From assembly GCF_008728515.1 (NCBI RefSeq), contig NC_044984.1:89017181-89081180 (forward strand): a stretch of 64,000 bases of DNA. Reading direction: 5' to 3'. Source of the stretch: Papio anubis (Eukaryota > Chordata > Mammalia > Primates > Cercopithecidae). Within the stretch, counting starts at the first letter, position 1. Each line of letters opens with the position of its first letter. Position numbers and translations under genes: made by a program. Of the stretch, positions 54,100 through 64,000 are shown piece by piece. The notes under the pieces were generated by a model. It was given only the letters and a program-made list of their open reading frames with translations. It did no database searches and was not told where the DNA came from.

Positions 54100-54870
54100 A
54101 ATGTACTTACAAAGCAATTAATTTAATTAGTAGAAAAGCAATACAAATCTATGTAAAAGACCAACAGCCCATAGATGAATGGCAAAAACATACATATAAA
54201 CAGCTCATAAACACAAATGTCTTTTTGGTCTATGAAAATATGATATATCGTACTATAGTTACATAAGATGCAATCATTGGGAGAAGCTGGGTGAGGGGTA
54301 CATGGGACATCTCTGTACTATTTTCTGCGAATTTCTGTAGGTCTGTAATTATTTCAAAATAAAAATTTTAAAAATATGACCAATCTCATCCATACCAGGG
54401 AAGATATACATTGAAATGGGCTAGGAGTTTTCACCTATCAGATTGGCAAGGATCAAAACAGTCGAAAACACGCTGTGTCTAAAGCTATGTGGGTAAAGGC
54501 ATGTTCACATATTAATGACAGTTATACAAACTTTACCAGTTTTGTTCAGTGCTGCATCCTTAGCTCCCAGTGTTCAACACAGAGTAGGTGCAGTGTTCAG
54601 CTTGGCAATATCCTAATTTAAAATGCACATGCCCTTTGGCTGAGCAATTCCATACTTACGAATTTAGCCTGCTAACATATTCCTCACACGTGCAAAAATA
54701 AGTAATGACCAAAGATTGGAAGCAATATAGTTGTCCTTTAATAAGGAAATTGTTAAATAAATGATGGTATAGCCATACATGGGGATCCTGTGCAGCAATT
54801 AAAACAAGGCAAATTAATCTGAATTGGTATGGATCAAGAGTAGAATATGCTTTTCAGCTTCTCAAGTCCC
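54100..54870 (+). mobile_element. Old L1 (L1ME-type) ORF2 end and 3' region
   Basis: 'gaccaacagcccatagatga', 'ttttcacctatcagattggc', 'tgccctttggctgagcaatt', 'gcaaaaataagtaatgacca' and 'gatggtatagccatacatgg' are in L1 order. A short 'ttagctcccagtgttcaaca' piece near 54560-54595 is foreign to the L1. Confidence 0.82.
54244..54370 (+). mobile_element. Short 5'-truncated L1 3' end inserted in the L1ME
   Basis: It contains 'gagaagctgggtgaggggta', 'gtaggtctgtaattatttc' and an A-rich end, all typical of an L1M 3' terminus. AAAATATGA lies on both sides (54235-54243 and 54371-54379) as a target duplication. Confidence 0.82.
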
Positions 54871-54874
54871 ACAG

Positions 54875-56290
54875 TACAATTTCACAACATACACACATTC
54901 ACTCATCAGTCAGTATTTACAAAGCTCCAACTATGGCCAATGCTCCATGCCTAGATAAAAAGAACACAACTATCTCCATGCGAGAGGATGGAGCAGGTGC
55001 CCACAGGTACAGAGGGAGGCATGGGAGTCCACAAAGAAAGGAGACCGGAGTTCAAGGGCCAAGAGTGGGTGAAAAGCAAAGGTCAGATGGGAGACTCTGG
55101 ATGTCTAAGAAGCTGGGCTTCGGTCCTATTGAAGAATTTGAAGCAAAACATTGACAAGACACTATGCAAAATATACACTCAATGTAAAAATAAAAGAGTG
55201 ATCTGGCTGGAGAAGGTCATAATCTGGGGGCCATCTCTGATGTCACTAGAGGTGTCTTAAGGTATCTCAACTTGAGCACTTAAGCTGAGTCACGTGGGAC
55301 ATGCTCTTTCCCCCGTGCCTGAAGATGTGTTCATATTAAAAACATGAGGACAGCATGAGGTCCTCTTGCACCATGCCGTCTTACAGGGTGGATTCAAAGT
55401 AGACATTTGCCACCTCTTTCTCCTCTGGAGAAATATCTATAAGCACCCCTCTCAAGCATCTTCACATGCATCCCTTCACCCGTTCTGCACTCAACATGGA
55501 GGATGGAATGGAAGCAGCACACTCTTCCTTGCATTTCTTCCATCTTCCTTCCTGTCTTCCACGCTTTCTAGTGGGGCTTTCAGGCACTGTGCCTGATGCC
55601 AATACATAAAGCCTGAACAGCTCTTACTGAATGGGCTTCATATTGTCAGATAAATTAAATCTATGCCAACCAGTGATTCAGCTACAAATAGAGGCCACCT
55701 GTTCCAATTAGTGAGATTAAAATAGTACCCTGCTGACTATCTGAAGCCAAGTTCAGGCTTTCTGGATGATCACAACATCTTGACAAAGACAGAGAAAAGG
55801 GACTTTTGGCCCCAACACAGAATTGAACACACTGGAGTAAATATATTTAGGTGCTGAAGCACAGCTTTCACTAAAGGCATTCTTTATTTTTGGACGAGTG
55901 CTTATATTGAAATTTCTGTGCAAGGCTGCAGCTCAAGGCACCATTTAATTTCCTTCCATTACAACAAGCCTACATACACATCTTAATTAGGTTCAAGTTT
56001 ACTTCAGAAATACATGGAGCTCAAATTTCTTCTCCACCCACTATCTGTCCTTGCCTGAAATTCCCAAAGAATTCATATTTTCTGGATGTTCCACTCTTCG
56101 GCCTATGGTAGTCCACTACCTCAGTTTCTCCCAGGTCATAGTTGTCAGAAGACTAAAGAGGAAATAATACAGAAAGAAGCAAGCTCAGTTCATTTCCAAG
56201 CTCCTTCAAGTATTTCCACCTAGATGAGACTGCCTTCGACTTATCAGACGGAGCTTCTGTTCATCCCAGTAACAATCGTTCATATTGAAC
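54875..56290. other. No gene seen; 1.4 kb unassigned sequence
   Basis: No repeat was recognised. Short overlapping frames at 54933-55260 and 55366-55596 have no domain. The part at 55820-56000 is AT-rich with TTTAATTTCC and TCTTAATTAGG words. Confidence 0.45.
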
Positions 56291-56305
56291 TAAATCAATT
56301 GATAA

Positions 56306-56600
56306 GGCTGGGTGTGGTGGCTCACTTCTATAATCCCAGCACTTTGGGAAGGCTGAGGCAGGTGGATCACTTGAGGCCAGGAGTTTGAGACCAGCTTGGC
56401 CAAAATGGCCAAACCCCATCTCTACTAAAAAATACAAAAAAATTAGCCAGGCGTAGTGGTGGGCGCCTGTAGTTCCAGCTACTGGGGAGGCTGAGGCAGG
56501 AGAATCACTTGAACCTGGGAGGCGGAGGCTGCAGTAAGCCAAGATGGCACCACTACACTCCAGTCTGGGCTGGAGTAAATAAATAAATAAGTAAATAAAT
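56306..56600 (+). mobile_element. AluS with a shortened 3' end and (AAAT)n tail
   Basis: The right arm ends early at 'ccagtctgggctgg' and goes directly into AGTAAATAAATAAATAAG. AAATCAATTGAT and AAATAAATTGAT flank it. Confidence 0.94.
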
Positions 56601-56665
56601 AAATTGATCCATACCTCATTTGGTATAAAAGGATTTAAGATAGATTACAGGAAACACATATATGT

Positions 56666-56668
<3 letters not shown>

Positions 56669-56709
<41 letters not shown>
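56669..56709. repeat. (CA)n microsatellite, about 20 units
   Basis: An uninterrupted CA run, the longest dinucleotide repeat in the window and likely polymorphic. Confidence 0.97.
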
Positions 56710-56711
<2 letters not shown>

Positions 56712-57160
56712 TGAAACCAGGCCAGAAAAAATATAAATTAGAAAAGGAAGCCAAAATCAAGAGGTAAGAAAAAAAAAGAAAAGAAAAAGCAGCAGGCTAT
56801 AAAAACCTCACTCGGTTCAGCTGAAATTTGGATCTGGGTTCCTGTTGGCCAAAATAAAAAAGGAAAACACTCACTAACTCAATTTTTCACAACCCATGAG
56901 TGGGAAAAATGTTTCTAAGCATCTTCTAGACCATGGGTCTAAAGATAAATATTTCATGAAGGAACGAAAGGAGATGATACATTAAGACCAGGGTTTTCCT
57001 AGATGATTCTGAATTATTTTAGGTGGCATAAGACGAAAGCATTAAATAACACAGAATCACAGTGAGTGAGTTATTTCCTTTTCAATCCTCAATCCAATTC
57101 AGTTGATTCAGTCCAGGAAAAGTCTCTGGTGCTAAAAACTTTCTAACATTGCTCCAACAC
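56710..57160. other. No gene seen; unassigned sequence
   Basis: A-rich near 56760-56790. Nothing else was recognised. Confidence 0.5.
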
Positions 57161-57173
57161 TTGCTAATCTAGT

Positions 57174-57459
57174 TTTGTTGGGACAGGGTCTCGCCGTCAC
57201 CCAGGCTGGAGTACACTGGCGCAATCAAGGCTCACTGCAGCCTCACCCCTCCCAGGGCTCAGGCGATCCTCCCACCTCAGCCTCCTGAGTAGCTGAGACC
57301 ATATGTATGCATCACCACATCCAGCTAATTTTTGTATTTTTTGTAGAGATGGGGTTTGGCCATGTTGCTCAGGCTGGTCTCAAACTCCTGGGCTTAAGCA
57401 ATCCACCCACCTTGGCTTCCCACAGGGCTGGTAATACAGACATGAGCCACCACACCCAG
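57174..57459 (-). mobile_element. AluJ
   Basis: A diverged minus-strand Alu. TGCTAATCTAGTT (left) and TGCTAATCTACTT (right) form its target duplication. Confidence 0.94.
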
Positions 57460-57474
57460 TGCTAATCTACTTCT

Positions 57475-57878
57475 TAATCTGGTGCTGGGAGGCCTCAAAC
57501 TCAGAAAATACGTAGCTAGAATAGTGACACTGATACTTTGAAAATAAATTTAAGTTTTAAGGAGATAACTGATTTAGAAATATCAAGCAAATAACAGTGT
57601 AGGTGGTATGAGGCTGTGTGTCGTAGATGTGGGAATGACTGAACTTTGGGAAACTGTGGTAGACCACGAAGGACTCAAAGTCAGAACAACAAATGCTGTA
57701 ATGGGTTTCCCAACACCGCTTCTAATGGCTGCTCACACAGCCGTTAAGTGAAAGAGCTGACATTCAAGCTTCACTACAGAGTCCATTTCCTGATGCTTCA
57801 CTCTGTTGCTCAAATCCAGAGGTAAGCTAACAGAGTGACATTGGGGGCAATGAGGAAAAGACAGATGATCAACATTTA
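57475..57878. other. No gene seen; unassigned sequence
   Basis: Nothing was recognised. Confidence 0.5.
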
Positions 57879-57894
57879 AGAGGTAAACCACTGG

Positions 57895-58194
57895 GGCCAG
57901 GTGCGGTGGCTCATGCCTGTAATCCCGGCACTTTGGGAGGCCAAGGCAGGCAGATCACCTGAGGGCAGGAGTTGGAGACCAGCCTGGTCAACATGGTGAA
58001 ACCCTGTCTCTACTAAAAATACAAAAATTAGCTCAGGGTGGTGGTGCGTGCCTGTAGTCCCAGCTACTCAGGAGGCTGAGGCAGGAGAATTGCTTGAACC
58101 TGGGAGGCAGAGGTTGTAGTGAGCCAAGATTGCGCCACTGCACTGCAGCCTGGGCAACAGATCCAGATCCTGTCTCAAAAAAAAAAAAAAAAAA
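57895..58194 (+). mobile_element. AluS
   Basis: A full-length Alu. GAGGTAAACCACTGGG on the left and GAAGTAAACCACTGGG on the right are its target duplication. Confidence 0.96.
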
Positions 58195-58210
58195 GAAGTA
58201 AACCACTGGG

Positions 58211-59715
58211 TGCCTGGGTAGGGTTGGGGATTGAGGCAGCAGCTCAGGCATCTGGTTTACTGACTGGCTGTATGGGAAAAGTATAATATTAACCAGGAAT
58301 AGAAGAGCGGTCGAAAGAATGAATTTGATATACAGACTTTGAGATGCCTGTGGAACAACAGGTAGGTGGAAATATCTCGTAGGGTACAGTAAAAGTCACA
58401 TTTTACTCCCGGGCTAGGCTCTCAAATCAGCATGTAAGGCAGAAGTCAGATGGGCTTTTTCTAGGGGGACGCTTCACTGGGGATTGCACCAGACATGCTG
58501 TCTCTCCATGGGCCGTCGGACTCAAGTCCTGTCCTTCCCCTAGTGTTGGAGCAGATAATTGTCTCTTTGGTCAAGGACTACGTGAAGTTTTAGGCTTGGG
58601 TTTAGGGGTTGTGTTGTATTGTATGAAAATTTTATACACTGAAAACACTTGGTTCTAGAAGAGACTCTTAAGGTGAGACTCACAGAACGGAGAGCTTTGG
58701 AGACCAGGGCAGACTCGGGTTGAATTCTAAGACAAATGCACATATGATGAGCTCCACAACTTATGCGTCTGGCATACTTTTTTCCTCAATATCCCACCCC
58801 AACAAGTAGAAGGTCAGGACATGGATGAACTCTTCATTTTGCAAAACTTTATACTGAAAAAATGAAGACACTAAGAGGGACCACAAAAAATAGATATATA
58901 TTTTTAAGTAGCAACAATCCAGTGCAGCTAAGTAGTTTGATACATGAATTGTCACCTGTCTTTGCCCCAGTGCCCCCCCAAAAACCCATAAATTCAGAAG
59001 AAGAATGGCCTAACATGGTGTCATTCAAATTCACTTTTTTAACCTAGAAAAGTCACAAAAACTTAAATTTGTTCATATCTACTGAAAATAATTTTAAATT
59101 CTCATTCCACCCTTATAACTTAGCAATTAATTTGATATTTAAAAATTATTTAAAGCAATCCTTTTTAAAGACAGAAAATGGTATAACGGTTAGTCCCAAT
59201 CAGTCTGTATTAATTACATAATTTGGTTACAGTGTGGCTGGTGTCATTTTCTCCTTCTGCAAATGGAATGGTCTGGAGTTAATGTCTAAATTTCCTTCCA
59301 GTTCTACCATGGTAAATCCTTGAGTCTAACTTTCCAACCCTCTGCCTTCACACCTTTAATCCAGTCAAGCCAGGGTTTCACAGGGAGTTCTGGTGTGGAC
59401 ACCGGGCTATGTTTTCTAGTTGCTTTAAACTGCCCCTTGTAATGTTTTTAGTTGGCACAGTCTCCTCGAATGCCTTAAAGACCCGAGGAAGATACAGGTT
59501 TACAATCAGCCATTTAAAATGTGGCTTCCTCAGGGGACCGGCACTAAATGGGATGCATTTCAGGAAGCAATCCTTGAAAAGATCTGGTCTCTGGAGAGAA
59601 GTCAAAGTGTTGGAAATCACACCCACAGTCTCTGCTCAATTGCAGCTCCTGCAATGGCCAGACAACTACACCACTGTTACATACTGTTACTATTATTCCT
59701 CTCCCATCTGAACAT
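58211..59715. other. No gene seen; 1.5 kb mostly unassigned
   Basis: A possible MIR-like piece at 59240-59335 ('ccttctgcaaatggaatgg' and 'atttccttccagttctacc'). Frames at 59378-59722 overlap in three frames and show no domain. Confidence 0.5.
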
Positions 59716-59717
59716 TA

Positions 59718-60235
59718 ACTGAGCATTTAGCAGGTGCTGACACTCAACAGTGCTTTCTACGTACCACACCGTTTAATTCTCACAATAGTCTTCCAAGGGA
59801 AGTATTGTAACAACCCTTGTAAAAACCTAATTTTGGTACCATATTGCAGGGTACACTATAGAAAGTCAAACTGGGCTGGGTGCAGTGGCTCACGCCTGTA
59901 ATCCCAGCACTTTGGGAGGCCAAGATGGGTGAATCACGAGGTCAGAAGCCTGAGACCATCCTGGCCAACACGGTGAAACCCCGTCTCTACTAAAATACAA
60001 AAAAAGTAGCTGGGTGAGGGGGCGTGCACCTGTAGTCCCAGCTACTTGGGAGGCTGAGACCAGGGAATTGCGTGAACCTGGGCAGCGGAGGTTGCAGTGA
60101 GCCAAGATTGCACCACTGCACTCCAGCCTGGCGACAGAGCAAGACTACGTCTGGAAAAAACAAAAAACAAAAAACAAAGTCAACCGAGGCAGCTGACTCC
60201 AAGACTGGCACTCTTAACCACTTCAGTGCACTCCC
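59718..60235 (-). mobile_element. MIR, split by an Alu
   Basis: 'gagcatttagcaggtgctga' and 'accgtttaattctcacaata' before the Alu and 'gactccaagactggcactct-taaccacttcagtgc' after it are the two ends of one reversed MIR. Confidence 0.75.
59874..60178 (+). mobile_element. AluY/late AluS in a MIR
   Basis: A full-length Alu with 'gaatcacgaggtcag' and 'accatcctggccaacacgg'. AAAGTCAA flanks it on both sides, close to a decayed target duplication. The tail is (AAAAAC)n. Confidence 0.94.
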
Positions 60236-60239
60236 CCAA

Positions 60240-60785
60240 AGTGTGATGTTCTGCAGGGGACACAAGAAGGCATGGTTTAATATTACAGGGGACTTCACAG
60301 AAGGATCACTAGGTAGGTGACTGATGATATGGCTCAAAAGAAGGTGTGAACCCACAGGCCAGTCATGAGGATCTACTGAGGAGACACATGTTTGCGGGCA
60401 TGTCTTGAACTCGACGGTCACAAGGCACCACCTTCATCTTGCTATTCAATAGTCCATTCTCGGGAGACCAAACATCAGGCGAAAACACGGTTCTTTAATG
60501 ATCTTAAATCATGAGCTTATTCGACAGCCTTTAAGACTTCAAACTACTAGCAAAATTCTCATATCCTAGGCATTATTAAAAGTTCATGAACTATCATCCT
60601 GTATCATTCATTCACATGTTTACTGGGAACATATGACTATGTGCAAAAGACTGGCAATGTGTGTGTCATAAGAATTAGAGCACACAATTAGGGTAAGTGC
60701 CCAGCAGATGCTGTACACATCCATCCCCAGGCACCCAGCTAGTTTAGAAAGACTGGGCTGCTCTCCAGTGTTCGCCATGGAGGCA
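60240..60785. other. No gene seen; unassigned sequence
   Basis: Nothing was recognised. Confidence 0.5.
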
Positions 60786-60787
60786 GA

Positions 60788-61020
60788 CAGGGAAGTGGTG
60801 AAGAATCAAGCTCTGGAGTTGAGACAGATACAGGTTCAAACCGTAGCTCTACCACCGTTTCCTAATAGACAGAATATCTTAGAGAAATTATTAATCTGCC
60901 TGGGCCTCAGTCTCCCCATCTGTAAAATGGAAAAGCAGGATATTGTAGAAGATCAAGGAGATGGTGTATTTGAAGTGCTTCATGTTACCTGGTGTACAGT
61001 AAGCACGCAGTACACATTAA
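60788..61020 (+). mobile_element. MIR SINE
   Basis: 'aagaatcaagctctggagtt', 'cagatacaggttcaaaccg', 'gcctgggcctcagtctcccc', 'atctgtaaaatggaaaagc' and 'tggtgtacagtaagcacgc' are MIR text. It lies inside the 205-codon open frame 60708-61325, the longest in the window. Confidence 0.93.
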
Positions 61021-61024
61021 CTAT

Positions 61025-62040
61025 TAGTGTGACTGCAGTCTTCCTTTCACTTATGTTCTTTTTATCTCCTTACAGAGGAATAATCCACAAATACACTATG
61101 GTTTCTTTCAGGCAGCACCCCTCCCAAGTCGACAGAAGCAGGTGGCCTATGCACAAATCATATATCCTGATGTTCCCTTTCGAAGGAATGAAAAGTCCTC
61201 ATTCTGATTCACAGTATGGTGATTCATGGTTCTCTTCCTTTTCTCTTGTCACCCTCCTCCCCTCCACCGAAAACACGAAAACACAATTAAGAAACCACAG
61301 GGCTGAAAGCTGCAAACTCTTCTAAGTCAAACTGTGGGCATTTTCTAAGTAGGACTAGGTTGATTTCTGACCTTAGCAGCAGCCCTGGAAATTCAGGCAG
61401 AGGGTCTGAAGTAAAACACACCCTGTGATCCAACTTGGTAGCAGCTGTCTGGGTGCTCTCTACAGCGGATGTGACAGGCGGGTGAGCTGGTGGTGGCTGG
61501 CAATTCCTTCTCCTTTAAAGGGAGAGCCTGCAACAAAGTACAGCTCAAAAAACATACACCGCATCACTTTGCTCATCCTAAATGTAAGAAAAACCTGGCT
61601 TGACACACACTGATCATTATTCAGTCTCTTTAACAAGCTCTTTAGAATAAAACAAAGCACTGGTGAAAACGATATCCGTGTACTACTCAGCTTACCACTT
61701 CACTGGGTCAGTGTCCTCTAGGACAGAGGTCAGTTTCCACTCCCCCTACTTCCTGCCCAGGGAGTAAGCATGTGATCATCAACTTATTACATCACTACCC
61801 AACCAGTTCCACTGCTAGAAGGGCTACAGCATCCTCTTCTTCACTGCCTTTGGTCATTACTCATCATGTAATTGTAGATGGATTTCCAAACCACAGAATA
61901 CTTGAAGATATACAACAGGTGGCACTCATGCTCGACACAAGTTTTACTTCAGATGTTAGAGATTTCTGCATGTATTATCATCATGTCCTCCTGTAAAAGA
62001 CAGGGGTATTGTCTGGAGCCACAAGTATAAATGAGATACA
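61025..62040. other. No gene seen; unassigned sequence
   Basis: No repeat or exon was recognised. The remainder of the 60708-61325 frame lies here and shows no domain. Confidence 0.5.
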
Positions 62041-62041
62041 C

Positions 62042-62160
62042 CCACCAGATATTAAGCTTCTACAGAAACCAGACTGTTTCATTTACCATTGTATTCCTGA
62101 TGCCTAGATCAGCAACCAGCACACAGAAGGTGCTCAGTACGTATTTTTTGAATAAGTGAA
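62042..62160 (+). mobile_element. L2 3' end fragment
   Basis: 'tttcatttaccattgtattc-ctgatgcctagatcagc' and 'acagaaggtgctcagtacg' are the last part of L2. Confidence 0.7.
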
Positions 62161-62353
62161 GCATCTTGCTCTCAAAGTGCCAATGTCTATAGTTTATAAA
62201 TACATGTAAGCATTAAACATATAAACAGTCAATGTGACAAGAAACATGACGCAAGGAGGCACAAAATGCTAGCAATGCTAGAAAAGTCTATACTTTTCAT
62301 AAACTTAGCAGCCTTTCCATTTCCAAGCTCACAAACCCCTCTTTCATATAGTA

Positions 62354-62884
62354 CAGGTCCCCGATTTAAAATGCTTGGAATCAGAAGTGTTTCAGATTTC
62401 AGATTCTGGAATTTGTTTTGTTTTGTTTTGTTTTGGAGATGGAGTCTCGCTCTGTTGCCCAGGCTGGAGTGCAATGGCACAATCTCGGCTCACTACAACC
62501 TCTGCCTCCCAGGTTCAAGTGATTCTCCTGCCTCAGCCTCCCTAGTAGCTGGGATTACAGGCACCCGCCACCATGCCCAGCTAATTTTTTTGTATTTTTA
62601 GTAGAGACCGGATTTGACCATGTTGGCCAGGCTGGTCTCAAACTCCTGAACTCAAGTGATCTACCCACCTCGGCCTCCCAAAGTGCTGGGATTACAGGCA
62701 TGAGTCACTACGCCCGGCCTTGGAATCTTTGTATTATACTTACTGGTTGAGCATTCCAAATAGAAATATCTGAAACCAGAAATGCTCCTGTAAGCATTTC
62801 CTTTGAGCATCATGTTGACGCTCAAAAAGTTTTGGATTTTGGAGCATTTTGGATGTTGGTTTTTGGACTGAGATGTTCAGCCTG
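62354..62884. mobile_element. Tigger-like DNA transposon remnant, split by an Alu
   Basis: The left piece has 'aaaatgcttggaatcagaag-tgtttcagatttcag'. The right piece has 'ggttgagcattccaaatag', 'tttgagcatcatgttgacgc' and 'aaaagttttggattttgg' and ends 'gatgttcagcctgta'. The ends are roughly inverted and lie next to TA, as for Tigger-type elements. The family is not resolved. Confidence 0.65.
62416..62718 (-). mobile_element. AluS in a DNA transposon
   Basis: A full-length minus-strand Alu with a (TTTTG)n tail. TGGAATTT before and TGGAATCT after form its target duplication. Confidence 0.95.
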
Positions 62885-62889
62885 TAGTA

Positions 62890-63085
62890 AAAGTGGTGAC
62901 CATCTATTGATTTCTTATTGTGCACCTGGCATGGAGTTAAACATTTTATAGGCATTACTGAATTTATTCCTGAGAACACCCCTATTATGTAGAAGTGGAA
63001 ACTAAGGCTTAGAGTGATTACAGGATCCAAGATTGCACTGGTAGCAAAAAGCACTGGTATAAGATCTGTATTCTGGGGACCATCC
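62890..63085 (-). mobile_element. MIR SINE
   Basis: A reversed MIR: 'ttattgtgcacctggcatgg', 'acccctattatgtagaagtg' and 'gaaactaaggcttagagtga'. Confidence 0.8.
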
Positions 63086-63089
63086 TGAT

Positions 63090-63431
63090 GCAAATGGCTC
63101 TGCAGGGAAAATAATATGGTCCTTGCATGCAGGATGGAACAGAAGTTGGTGAAGGTCATAAGCGACTAAGGTGGGGGATGATTGGGAGATATGGAAGAAA
63201 CCAGTTCCAGAGAAATGTCCGAGAAAGGTGCAGCGGTACTGCTAATAGGTTAGAGAGATGGGGGAGGGCAGGCACTCAAGATAACTAGCAGTTCTGATTA
63301 GTAGTGGCACCAACAAAATAGAAAAAAATTATTAACCTGACATATAGACAAATATAGCTTTTTCACCCAATTTGAGAACATAAATTTAAAAAAGAAATTT
63401 TTTAAATAGCTAATATTTGAGTGCACACACC
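63090..63431. other. No gene seen; unassigned sequence
   Basis: Nothing was recognised. Confidence 0.5.
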
Positions 63432-63453
63432 TTTTTTTTTTTTTTTTTTTTTT
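63432..63453. repeat. T run of 22
   Basis: A poly-T without an attached Alu or L1 body. It may be the remnant of a minus-strand retroelement tail. Confidence 0.95.
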
Positions 63454-63474
63454 AACAAATACTTTCTTATTTAA

Positions 63475-63625
63475 GACACACGATCACTCCCGGAAGAGTG
63501 GAGTATTACCTCTTTCACAAATGGGAAACTGGAGGCTCAGAAAGGCTATTTAGGACCTTGCCCTAGTGATCACCTAGTCAAGAAGCTCGAAGAGCCAGAA
63601 TACAATCCACATAGGTCCAGAGCCT
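63475..63625 (-). mobile_element. MIR SINE
   Basis: A reversed MIR: 'tttcacaaatgggaaactgg', 'aggctcagaaaggctattt' and 'agccagaatacaatccac'. Confidence 0.75.
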
Positions 63626-63629
63626 CAGC

Positions 63630-64000
63630 TGTCCACCACTATTCCCAAGTGGCTGGAGAGGGCATTTTAGACCATTTAAAATGAAAACCAACTAAAAGAA
63701 AACCTAATTCACACATCATTAATAAAAGCCAGTTACTATATAGAAAGCCAGTACTGTATAGAAAGCAGACAGCCTGTATTCTTAAAAAGATGATAGGCTT
63801 TAACTATCTAGGGCATGAAAAAAAAAGTAGGAGTCTAATTATGGATGCTCTTTCTTTTAAAGTAGAGAGATATGTGCATCAAGTTAACAAGCACCATTTC
63901 TGAGTTTTACAAGATGAAGTTTTAAAATGTGAATGATCCTGACTTGTCAGCTTAGCAACAATCACAGAATTCATTACTTACATTTCACTAAGTGGGGAGG
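63630..64000. other. No gene seen; AT-rich unassigned sequence to window end
   Basis: A short direct repeat of TATAGAAAGC lies at 63739-63764. Nothing else was recognised. Confidence 0.5.

Noticed and set aside
59990..60421. 143-codon minus-strand open frame
   Set aside because: About two thirds of it is reverse-strand Alu sequence.
60708..61325. 205-codon open frame, the longest in the window
   Set aside because: Its first half is a MIR SINE (60788-61020) read in one frame. The rest shows no domain. There is no splice or promoter context.
62740..63159. 139-codon minus-strand open frame
   Set aside because: It covers the Tigger-like remnant and a MIR. No independent coding sign.
1..64000. 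CRISPR arrays, operons, riboswitches and phage or bacterial features
   Set aside because: The window is plainly primate nuclear DNA. The regular repeats are Alu copies and microsatellites.
1..64000. tRNA, rRNA, snRNA, 7SL and Y RNA genes
   Set aside because: None recognised by eye. Alu arms resemble 7SL RNA but are SINE copies. A covariance-model scan would be decisive and was not possible.

Overview
The window is primate nuclear DNA, most probably from an Old World monkey (Cercopithecidae: macaque, baboon or relative). The basis is the Alu set. Two copies (14781-15077 and 49879-50177) carry the sequence type of the Old World monkey AluYR families: ACTAGCCGGGCGAGG in the right arm, a GATCCGGCCACTGC segment after the second box (clear at 49879) and a CTCAAGCC start. 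Older AluS, AluJ, FLAM/FRAM, L1, L2, MIR, MaLR LTR, Tigger and hAT copies are shared by all primates. I know the AluYR signature from general knowledge and have not checked it by search.

I find no functional protein-coding exon, tRNA, rRNA, snRNA or CpG island. Nearly all open reading frames longer than 60 codons lie inside Alu, L1, L2 or MIR sequence and are by-products. The one gene-derived unit I can name is a dead processed copy of LSM3 (about 5386-6072) with a premature stop and a frame break. The window reads as intron or intergenic sequence. About 43 Alu copies or pieces make up close to a fifth of it.

Layout: 1-5 kb holds L2, L1, MIR and a hAT element split by an Alu. 5.4-6.1 kb holds the LSM3 pseudogene. 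7.0-8.2 kb holds an Alu flanked by two copies of a roughly 400-bp segment, the most unusual structure here. 11-20 kb is Alu-rich with L2 and MIR. 21.0-22.4 kb holds a solo class II endogenous retrovirus LTR (MER11/HML-8 type) inside an Alu. 26.2-29.2 kb has MER2 and five Alus. 29.9-38.2 kb is the least repetitive part, with L2, MIR and MER5-like remnants and one unassigned 131-codon frame. 39.0-40.5 kb is an old L1 that received two Alus and a younger truncated L1. 41.3-43.1 kb has a MaLR LTR split by an Alu and a complete THE1-type solo LTR. 44-46 kb holds L2 and unassigned sequence. 48-50 kb has an MLT1 LTR, an L1 end and an Alu-in-Alu pair. 53.5-54.9 kb has another LTR and an L1-in-L1 insertion. 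56-64 kb holds Alus, a CA microsatellite, split MIR and Tigger elements and unassigned DNA.

No genes work together here, so the biology is a layered history of retroposition. Many insertions have readable target-site duplications (TSDs), which give their relative order. I did not find a new gene system. The best candidate for something unusual is the X-Alu-X structure at 7118-8238.
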